Shown piece by piece: positions 9,301-11,761 of a stretch of 11,761 bases of DNA. A model generated the notes under the pieces. It saw only the letters and a list, made by a program, of their open reading frames with translations. It was not told the DNA's origin and searched no databases. The stretch's first letter is position 1. Each line of letters opens with the position of its first letter. Made by a program: the position numbers and the translations under genes. This DNA is from Phoronis ovalis (taxonomy: Eukaryota; Phoronida; Phoronidae), in NCBI GenBank assembly GCA_028565635.1, contig JAOXYB010050491.1:1-11761 (forward strand), given 5' to 3'.

Positions 9301-11603
9301 TCATTGTGATCTTAAATTTTAATTGAATGCCTTGCTCAAATTATTAAAAATGACAATAATATTAAAATATTAAGGCATAAGGCTGCATTTTGTTCGCATG
9401 GCCAACCCTGTGGAATTCCGTATTACCATGCCGTGGACAGAATCTCGCGGAAAATATACTTTATGATATTACCGCGGAATCCCGGGGAATTGCTTGTTTT
9501 TATGAAAAATAAATAATTCAATCAAACTCACCCCAGCACTGCCGCTGTTTACAGTAGCTATGAAAAGATGGCGCTTTCGGGCACATTAGTTCCATATCGC
9601 AAACGCCCGAACATGTCCAAAGATCCGGAAATGCTCATAGCGCCATCTTGGAATTACTTCAGTAAATATACTGGCATGGGATTGCTTAATGATTCTTGAA
9701 ATATTTGTATCAATCTCACGAAAGTAGGATGTTTGCTGTTTGTATTGTAGTGTGTCTAAATCTTTAATTCTAGGTAACCAGTGTGGCACAGTTATTATTA
9801 GATCCATTCTACAGGACATTACAAGGATTTCGAATACTCATAGAGAGAGAGTGGCTCTCATTCGGTCATCGTTTTACACATCGCAGTAATCAGACGGCAG
9901 CCAACCAGGCCAGTGGGTTTGCACCTGTCTTCCTACAGTTCCTTGATGTCGTCCATCAGGTACGAATGCAAGTAGAAACGTTCTACCTCTAAGTAGCAAA
10001 AATAACATCTTATGTTTTGTAATTTTTGATTTTGGAGTTCATGAGTAGGTTCTGAATGTATAATACTTTTTATCATAATGGACAACACTAATATAGCACC
10101 AGAATATTGAGTACATATTGCTAACATTAGTATATTCTGTAATTAATGACCTCTTGCAATGATGAATTTGGCAAAAAAATTATAGATAGTCAAGCAAATA
10201 AGCAGTGGGAGTTATTAGCAGCTGGAAATACATATATCAGAAAAAAGAAAGACAGTTGCATGGTCAGCCTCCCAGTGATCAGTATGCCTCATTGTATAAC
10301 ATTTTTCTGTTCCAGATATACAATCAATTTCCGCTCTCTTTCGAGTTCAGCCAATTCTACTTAAAATTTGTTGCTTATCATTATGTCTCAAATCGTTTTC
10401 GAACATTTATGCTGGATAACGAATGTGAAAGAATGGAAGCGGGATGGTTACTGGATGAAAAAAATAGGTCGAAGGTGGAGGAAGAAGAGGCAGGTTTTGC
10501 AGCTAAACCCCTTAATCTTGGAGCCTCTGTTTGGGATTTTATTGACAAGTATCACAAAAAGTCAACAATGTTTTATAATTTTCTCTATCTACCACCAGAG
10601 GGGGAATCGGTAAGTGCATGTTTTGTTCTAGTGCCAGAAAATAATATAAATTTGTTGATATTATGGATTAATGCTTCAACATAGTATGGCTCTTAATTAT
10701 TGGAAAAAGTAGTGAATTGAAATAACCCTTAAATTGTTACCTATTCTAATTAAAGTTCATGAAGAGTATTATTATGTATTACCTTTTGTACTGGATTGTA
10801 AAGATTCTACAATGTTTACAGGTTTTACGGCCATACTGCAATATCTCCAACTTGACGATCTGGGATTACTACTTGGCAGAGGACCTAGCTCATGGACCTC
10901 CATATGACTGTGATGTTGTCTCGCGAGAAATGAGGCAAGACGAAGAGCAAGCAATGATAGAAGGACCTGTGTTACCTGGCAGCAGAAAAATTATCAATGC
11001 TTGTTATGATAACATCCACCAGGTGGAGCCAGACATGTTCACTTGGCTTTTCCAGGTAAAAAGGCTCGCTGTGGGGCTTAAGAAACGTATGGTAGAATAT
11101 AAATCATTATAAAATCAAAAGTTTAATTTTTTTCATTCATGTAAAGCACAATTCAACCAATAAAGCTCTTGTGTGTTAGTCATTTTGTTTAATTACATAA
11201 CAGTTTTACTAAATTTTAGGTACAGGATGACTTCCAGATTTGAGTTTCATGCATATCACTCTGATAACATACGCTAATTTTTTTGTATTCTACCAACAGG
11301 AAATAAATAAGCTGGAACATGAGTTGGAACATTTACCCATGCAGTGGAAGCCAATGTGGGATCAATTAGAATCGCCCCAATTTGAAATGTTACAACGTCA
11401 GATGTCACTGAACACTCAACTAGTACGATCACATGGTCGAACGATACACAAGCGCTCAACTCTCGAGATTCTAGTCAAAGGCAAGATGGCCGGGGAAACA
11501 AACAGAATGCTCAGCCAGGCTCATCGATTTGAAAAGTGCAATTACACGACACCAGCATACTGTGATTACTGTGCCCATGTACTCTGGGGACTCTCTAAAA
11601 CAG
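218..11603 (+). CDS. Sbf: SET-binding factor / myotubularin-related pseudophosphatase (MTMR5/MTMR13 orthologue), 16 internal exons, partial at both ends
   Basis: The exons listed separately below join in frame to about 914 residues. In order they hold the end of the GRAM domain, the myotubularin-like domain with its [22 protein letters not shown] and EWLSFGHRF blocks, a coiled coil and the start of a C1 zinc finger. These blocks match human SBF1/SBF2 along nearly the whole length, judged from memory of the family. Known family roles are a DENN-domain Rab exchange factor (Rab28 in human work, Rab21 for Drosophila Sbf) and a partner of active myotubularins such as MTMR2 on endosomal membranes. 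The DENN and SBF2 regions, the rest of C1 and the C-terminal PH domain fall outside the window. The residues needed for phosphatase activity are replaced, so no catalysis is expected. All introns but the last have GT donors, and no U12-type donor is seen. Confidence 0.96.
394..974 (+). other. Intron 1
   Basis: AT-rich, GT to AG, phase 2, 581 bp. Apart from a small 14-bp tandem repeat just after the donor I see nothing coding or structured in it. A slightly GC-richer patch near 825-870 has no open frame of note. Confidence 0.85.
403..438 (+). repeat. 14-bp AT-rich tandem repeat, about 2.6 copies
   Basis: The unit TATATAATACAT plus two bases starts at 403, 417 and 431, the last copy cut short at eight bases. 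It lies 10 bases after the exon 1 donor. It is a simple local duplication. Confidence 0.75.
975..1174 (+). CDS. Sbf: Sbf exon 2 of window: basic and Ser-rich linker after GRAM
   Basis: Encodes the rest of codon 59 to residue 125 and one base of 126. The first part is strongly basic ([12 protein letters not shown], then [14 protein letters not shown]). It corresponds to the human SBF1 stretch around LVKNAKKTIGRQ that follows GRAM. The second part, from [14 protein letters not shown] onward, is rich in Ser and carries several basophilic Arg-x-x-Ser-like kinase sites, suggesting a regulated disordered linker (inference). The acceptor is TTTACAG at 968-974 and the donor is the consensus GTAAGT at 1175. 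The exon ends in phase 1. Confidence 0.93.
1175..1951 (+). other. Intron 2
   Basis: Phase 1 intron of 777 bp, GTAAGT to TTTCAG. Its first half holds a degenerate tandem repeat (see separate entry). The remainder has no supported feature, and the short open frames in it show no family similarity. Confidence 0.85.
1244..1580 (+). repeat. Degenerate intronic tandem repeat, about five units
   Basis: Diverged units start with TACTCAGTT, TACTCAATT, TACTCAGTT and TACTCCATG at about 1244, 1312, 1378 and 1431. Each is followed 15-25 bases later by a block like TTACTGGCTGTTGAAAGCTGTC, which I shorten here to the core CTGTT(A/G)AAAG. A fifth, poorer copy of that core lies at about 1558-1575. Spacings are near 68, 66 and 53 bases. 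It reads as an old minisatellite eroded by substitutions and indels. Confidence 0.6.
1952..2008 (+). CDS. Sbf: Sbf exon 3 of window: 57-nt small exon, likely optional
   Basis: Exactly 57 nt, phase 1 on both sides, encoding residues 126-144 and one base of 145 ([19 protein letters not shown]). The acceptor is ATTTCAG and the donor is GTAAAT. It joins in frame to both neighbours. The peptide lies in the variable linker between GRAM and the myotubularin-like domain, and I know of no counterpart in human SBF1/SBF2. The call rests on splice sites and phase rather than similarity. Because it is symmetric and divisible by three, it could be skipped without harming the frame. Confidence 0.72.
2009..2324 (+). 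other. Intron 3
   Basis: Phase 1, 316 bp, GTAAAT to GGTTACAG. It contains a short GT run near 2091-2100 and no other feature I can support. Confidence 0.75.
2325..2384 (+). CDS. Sbf: Sbf exon 4 of window: 60-nt small exon, likely optional
   Basis: Exactly 60 nt, phase 1 on both sides, encoding residues 145-164 and one base of 165. The peptide includes the aromatic run [13 protein letters not shown] and ends in VSKKR. The acceptor is GGTTACAG at 2317-2324 and the donor is the consensus GTATGT at 2385. Like the exon before it, it falls in the variable linker after GRAM and has no human counterpart that I recognise. Good splice sites at both ends and the matching phase on each side support it. 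The aromatic content is unusual for a linker and may form a short binding motif (inference). Confidence 0.75.
2385..3412 (+). other. Intron 4
   Basis: Phase 1, 1028 bp, GTATGT to TTGCATTCAG. Apart from a short hairpin at 2827-2854 I see no gene, RNA or repeat. The open frames on either strand here have no recognisable product. Confidence 0.85.
2827..2854 (+). repeat. Short hairpin in intron 4
   Basis: TATGTG at 2827-2832 pairs with CACATA at 2849-2854. Inside it, TAGCT at 2834-2838 pairs with AGCTA at 2844-2848, with one unpaired C at 2833 and a five-base loop. The total is 11 base pairs. No known RNA family is recognised, and chance is a fair explanation in AT-rich sequence. Confidence 0.5.
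3413..3602 (+). CDS. Sbf: Sbf exon 5 of window: start of the myotubularin-like region (RLGLGT block)
   Basis: Encodes the rest of codon 165 to residue 227 and two bases of 228. It starts [20 protein letters not shown] and reaches the block [13 protein letters not shown], which matches human SBF1/SBF2 [25 protein letters not shown] then follows, matching the human EPFRISPVNRMYAICR. This is the entry to the myotubularin-related domain. The acceptor is TTGCATTCAG and the donor is the consensus GTAAGT at 3603. The open frame runs upstream of the acceptor, but that part shows no family similarity and is not included. Confidence 0.96.
3603..4010 (+). other. Intron 5
   Basis: Phase 2, 408 bp, GTAAGT to TGTTATAG. 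No feature seen in it. Confidence 0.88.
4011..4091 (+). CDS. Sbf: Sbf exon 6 of window: myotubularin-like domain, [11 protein letters not shown] block
   Basis: Encodes the rest of codon 228 to residue 254 and two bases of 255. The peptide [17 protein letters not shown] then RSHRQYR matches the human SBF1 run SYPGLLIVPQSVQDNAL and RCYRQNR. In active myotubularins the same block is the conserved region where the polypeptide enters the phosphatase core. The acceptor is CTGTTATAG and the donor is GTTAGT at 4092, a weaker but common form. The exon is 81 nt with phase 2 on both sides, but its conservation argues against skipping. Confidence 0.95.
4092..4443 (+). other. Intron 6
   Basis: Phase 2, 352 bp. 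It ends in a run of ten T residues before CAG, a strong polypyrimidine tract. Nothing else is seen. Confidence 0.88.
4444..4559 (+). CDS. Sbf: Sbf exon 7 of window: myotubularin-like domain, [10 protein letters not shown] block
   Basis: Encodes the rest of codon 255 to residue 293 and one base of 294. It reads [20 protein letters not shown], then [13 protein letters not shown]. This matches human RFPVVCWR...LLRSGG and GKGVVGLFKS, one of the most conserved parts of the domain. In active myotubularins the related FPV-x-W block is part of the phosphatase core that packs against the substrate site. The donor is the consensus GTAAGT at 4560. Phase 1 at the end. Confidence 0.97.
4807..5061 (+). CDS. 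Sbf: Sbf exon 8 of window: SIEQEKY block and Ser/Pro-rich linker
   Basis: Encodes the rest of codon 294 to residue 378 and one base of 379. It opens with [20 protein letters not shown], matching the human SSLEQEKYLQA block. A low-conservation stretch follows, rich in Ser, Met and Pro, including [15 protein letters not shown], with two Thr-Pro sites next to basic residues that look like proline-directed kinase targets (inference). Two overlapping donors are present, GTGTAA at 5060 and GTAAGC at 5062. Only the second keeps the phase that the next exon needs. The 247-bp intron before it holds nothing notable. Confidence 0.93.
7038..7081 (+). repeat. 44-base near-perfect hairpin in intron 8
   Basis: CAGTTCATTTG at 7038-7048 pairs perfectly with CAAATGAACTG at 7071-7081. 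Inside it, TTATTAA at 7051-7057 pairs with TTAATAA at 7063-7069. Two bases on one side and one on the other stay unpaired between the stems, and the loop is ACAGC. That gives 18 base pairs. The stem does not extend outward, so it is shorter than a usual microRNA precursor. It may be a tiny inverted-repeat element or a local structure. Confidence 0.75.
7383..7401 (+). repeat. Short palindrome in intron 8
   Basis: ACATTCAA and TTGAATGT are perfect inverted 8-base arms around AGC. It could be a dimeric protein-binding site or chance. No factor is assigned. Confidence 0.5.
7692..7817 (+). CDS. Sbf: Sbf exon 9 of window: basic linker exon, symmetric 126 nt
   Basis: Encodes the rest of codon 379 to residue 420 and one base of 421, beginning [20 protein letters not shown] and ending [11 protein letters not shown]. 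The reading is chosen because the acceptor TCTCTAG and donor GTATGT join in frame to exons 8 and 10, and only this frame is open. It lies in the variable linker before the RAALYILGEK block of the family. The peptide is strongly basic with Arg-Arg-x-Phe and Arg-Ser repeats. Length 126 nt with phase 1 on both sides permits skipping. Similarity to human is too weak to count as proof. Confidence 0.8.
7818..8319 (+). other. Intron 9
   Basis: Phase 1, 502 bp, GTATGT to CTGTTGCAG. The open frames that cross its 3' end are not conserved. No other feature is seen. Confidence 0.85.
8320..8501 (+). CDS. Sbf: Sbf exon 10 of window: linker end and [13 protein letters not shown] block
   Basis: Encodes the rest of codon 421 to residue 481. 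The first part ([16 protein letters not shown] and a Ser/Thr-rich run) is linker. The end, [16 protein letters not shown], matches human SBF1 QRAALYILGDKAQLK and SBF2 AALYIFGEKSQLR, which open the second half of the phosphatase-like domain. The acceptor is CTGTTGCAG and the donor is GTAGCT at 8502, phase 0. From here to the last exon of the window all introns are phase 0. The 278-bp intron that follows shows nothing notable. Confidence 0.95.
8780..8956 (+). CDS. Sbf: Sbf exon 11 of window: myotubularin-like domain, [12 protein letters not shown] block
   Basis: Encodes residues 482-540. [20 protein letters not shown] continues into LMRACVPS, and the exon closes EDSEWLPQ. Human SBF2 has [28 protein letters not shown] and DSEWFPQ, so this is among the closest matches in the window. 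The acceptor is TTTTTTTAG, which follows a T-rich tract. The donor is GTATGC at 8957. It is exactly 59 codons with phase 0 on both sides. The 226-bp intron after it holds nothing notable. Confidence 0.97.
9183..9287 (+). CDS. Sbf: Sbf exon 12 of window: inactive catalytic loop ([10 protein letters not shown])
   Basis: Encodes residues 541-575. The exon carries [16 protein letters not shown], equal to human SBF2 SSVLVCLEEGWDITAQ and SBF1 [13 protein letters not shown]. Active myotubularins have HCSDGWDRT here. The catalytic Cys aligns with Leu (codon at 9258-9260) and the catalytic Arg with Ile (9276-9278). The Cys that is present, codon 9255-9257, aligns with the preceding His and is not the nucleophile. 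The protein is therefore a pseudophosphatase. The acceptor TTACAG at 9177-9182 is chosen because LQNILQL matches human LHRIMQL. A second AG at 9187-9188 would remove two residues in frame. Confidence 0.97.
9395..9650. mobile_element. CpG-rich insert, candidate small non-autonomous element
   Basis: Compared with the AT-rich introns around it, this stretch is visibly rich in CpG and in palindromic six-base sites (GAATTC, CCGCGG, CCCGGG). It contains related blocks such as TATTACC at 9421 and again near 9467, and an imperfect inverted pair around CGCGG at 9446 and CCGCGG at 9472. A nested inverted repeat closes it at 9565-9649. I see no clear target-site duplication or transposase, so the limits and the element type are inference. 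Confidence 0.4.
9565..9649. repeat. Nested inverted repeat within intron 12
   Basis: The outer arms AAGATGGCGCT (9565-9575) and AGCGCCATCTT (9639-9649) are perfect 11-base inverted copies. The inner arms TTCGGGC (9576-9582) and GCCCGAA (9605-9611) are perfect 7-base inverted copies that start right after the outer left arm. The structure could fold as a forked hairpin. Each outer arm also resembles the AAGATGGCG core bound by the zinc-finger factor YY1, in opposite orientations. Confidence 0.75.
9774..9959 (+). CDS. Sbf: Sbf exon 13 of window: SET-interaction (SID) region of the phosphatase-like domain
   Basis: Encodes residues 576-637. [20 protein letters not shown] leads to [14 protein letters not shown] and then [16 protein letters not shown]. 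Human SBF1 has [28 protein letters not shown] and [16 protein letters not shown]. This part follows the catalytic loop and corresponds to the segment originally described in human SBF1 as the SET-interacting domain. The acceptor is ATTCTAG and the donor is GTACGA at 9960. Exactly 62 codons, phase 0 on both sides. Confidence 0.97.
9960..10315 (+). other. Intron 13
   Basis: Phase 0, 356 bp, GTACGA to CTGTTCCAG. The open frame of exon 14 extends leftward through part of it, but that part shows no family similarity. Nothing else is seen. Confidence 0.87.
10316..10609 (+). CDS. Sbf: Sbf exon 14 of window: C-terminal half of the phosphatase-like domain
   Basis: Encodes residues 638-735. [20 protein letters not shown] then [20 protein letters not shown] match human SBF1 [20 protein letters not shown] and RRFRTFLLDSDYER. 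After LLDEKNRSK there is an acidic run, [17 protein letters not shown], that is longer than the human GERRGQVPCR segment. [20 protein letters not shown] then resumes the match (human [20 protein letters not shown]). The acceptor is CTGTTCCAG and the donor the consensus GTAAGT at 10610. Ninety-eight codons, phase 0. The 212-bp intron after it holds nothing notable. Confidence 0.97.
10822..11055 (+). CDS. Sbf: Sbf exon 15 of window: end of the phosphatase-like domain ([11 protein letters not shown] block)
   Basis: Encodes residues 736-813. [20 protein letters not shown] then DLAHGPPYD match human SBF1 [20 protein letters not shown] and TLAEGPPYD. An acidic middle ([12 protein letters not shown]) corresponds to the human Glu-rich insert. 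The block [20 protein letters not shown] matches the human PCYDSCPRAQPDAISRLL, which leads into the coiled coil. The acceptor is TGTTTACAG and the donor is GTAAAA at 11056. Seventy-eight codons, phase 0. The 244-bp intron after it shows nothing notable. Confidence 0.97.
11300..11603 (+). CDS. Sbf: Sbf exon 16 of window: coiled coil and first half of a C1 zinc finger
   Basis: Encodes residues 814-914 and one base of 915. [20 protein letters not shown] matches human SBF2 [20 protein letters not shown], the coiled coil used for pairing with other myotubularins. [17 protein letters not shown] is a basic linker. [17 protein letters not shown] then gives the start of a C1 (DAG/phorbol-ester type) finger: the first His (residue 888) is followed after 12 residues by Cys-x2-Cys (901 and 904). 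[10 protein letters not shown] continues the C1 fold. Vertebrate SBF1/SBF2 lack this finger, whereas Drosophila Sbf is recorded with one. The exon is cut at a GC donor, CAG|GCAAGT. Confidence 0.93.
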
Positions 11604-11605
11604 GC
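11604..11605 (+). other. Non-canonical GC splice donor
   Basis: The exon 16 frame runs through the C1 finger and would then stop at 11639-11641. No good GT donor lies between the conserved WGLSKT and that stop. The sequence CAG|GCAAGT at 11601-11609 fits the known GC-donor consensus, which otherwise matches U1 snRNA perfectly. It cuts the finger in phase 1 where the next conserved residue would be Gly. The alternative GTTCCA at 11608 is a poor donor. Confidence 0.75.
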
Positions 11606-11622
11606 AAGTTCCAGTTACTTTT

Positions 11623-11656
11623 TATGCCCATCACTATGTAATAGTGAATGGGCATA
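11623..11656 (+). repeat. 15-bp hairpin just after the GC donor
   Basis: TATGCCCATCACTAT (11623-11637) pairs with the reverse-complementary run at 11641-11656, with one bulged A and a three-base loop at 11638-11640. It begins 19 bases after the GC donor. The stop codon that ends a read-through of exon 16 (11639-11641) spans the loop. Confidence 0.8.
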
Positions 11657-11675
11657 TAGCCGTACCCTATGTGGC

Positions 11676-11696
11676 GTTGTCGTTGTGGTCGTCGTA
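11676..11696 (+). repeat. GTN trinucleotide run
   Basis: Seven consecutive triplets of the form GTN (GTT, GTC, GTT, GTG, GTC, GTC, GTA), a degenerate microsatellite in intron 16. Confidence 0.65.
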
Positions 11697-11761
11697 TGTA
11701 ACCTTTTCTTTGTGTTGCTATAACGGCTTCAGCTTTTGTCAGATCATCTTCGTATTTGGTA

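Larger units (their letters stand above)
9288..9773 (+). other. Intron 12
   Basis: Phase 0, 486 bp, GTATGG to ATTCTAG. Its middle, about 9395-9650, is CpG-rich and structured and differs from all other introns here (see separate entries). It has no coding similarity. The minus-strand open frame that crosses its 3' end is not supported. Confidence 0.85.
11604..11761 (+). other. Partial intron 16
   Basis: The first 158 bases of the intron that follows the C1 half-exon. It contains a strong hairpin at 11623-11656 and a GTN trinucleotide run at 11676-11696. The rest of C1 and the PH domain must lie downstream. Confidence 0.75.

Noticed and set aside
9586-9819. Minus-strand open frame across the CpG-rich insert and exon 13
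   Set aside because: Half of it is the antisense of a strongly conserved exon and the other half is the inverted repeat. No family similarity is seen.
1-11761. CRISPR array, prokaryotic operon, phage, viral or toxin system
   Set aside because: No regularly spaced repeats, ribosome-binding sites, integrase or related genes are present. The whole window is explained by one spliced animal gene.

Overview
The window is eukaryotic nuclear DNA, almost certainly from an invertebrate animal. It is AT-rich, its short coding blocks are bounded by consensus splice sites and separated by non-coding sequence, and the blocks join in frame into one conserved animal protein. I see no bacterial, viral or organellar gene. 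The species cannot be fixed from the sequence. The protein resembles human SBF1/SBF2 (MTMR5/MTMR13) closely, and it also carries a C1 zinc finger known from the invertebrate Sbf branch, so a non-vertebrate metazoan is the best statement I can make.

All recognisable coding sequence belongs to one plus-strand gene, an orthologue of SET-binding factor (Sbf; vertebrate SBF1/MTMR5 and SBF2/MTMR13). I assembled 16 exons by hand: 218-393, 975-1174, 1952-2008, 2325-2384, 3413-3602, 4011-4091, 4444-4559, 4807-5061, 7692-7817, 8320-8501, 8780-8956, 9183-9287, 9774-9959, 10316-10609, 10822-11055 and 11300-11603. They total 2743 nt and encode about 914 residues with every splice phase matching and no stop. 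Residue numbers below refer to this fragment. The order is: end of the GRAM/PH-GRAM domain (exon 1), a Ser-rich linker with two small exons (2-4), the start of the myotubularin-like region (5-7), a second Ser/Pro-rich linker (8 to mid 10), the body of the inactive phosphatase domain (10-15), a coiled coil and the first half of a C1 domain (16). The N-terminal DENN and SBF2 regions lie upstream of the window. The rest of C1 and the C-terminal PH domain lie downstream.

The catalytic loop reads [10 protein letters not shown] where active myotubularins have the Cys-x5-Arg loop. The Cys position is Leu and the Arg position is Ile, so this is a pseudophosphatase, as in its vertebrate relatives. Family members act as DENN-type Rab exchange factors and as partners of active myotubularins on endosomal membranes.

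The other sequence is intronic. It holds a degenerate tandem repeat (intron 2), several hairpins (the best at 7038-7081 and 11623-11656) and a CpG-rich insert with nested inverted repeats (intron 12). The last donor in the window appears to be a GC rather than a GT site. I found no wholly new biological system; the points worth a second look are splicing architecture and intronic structure.
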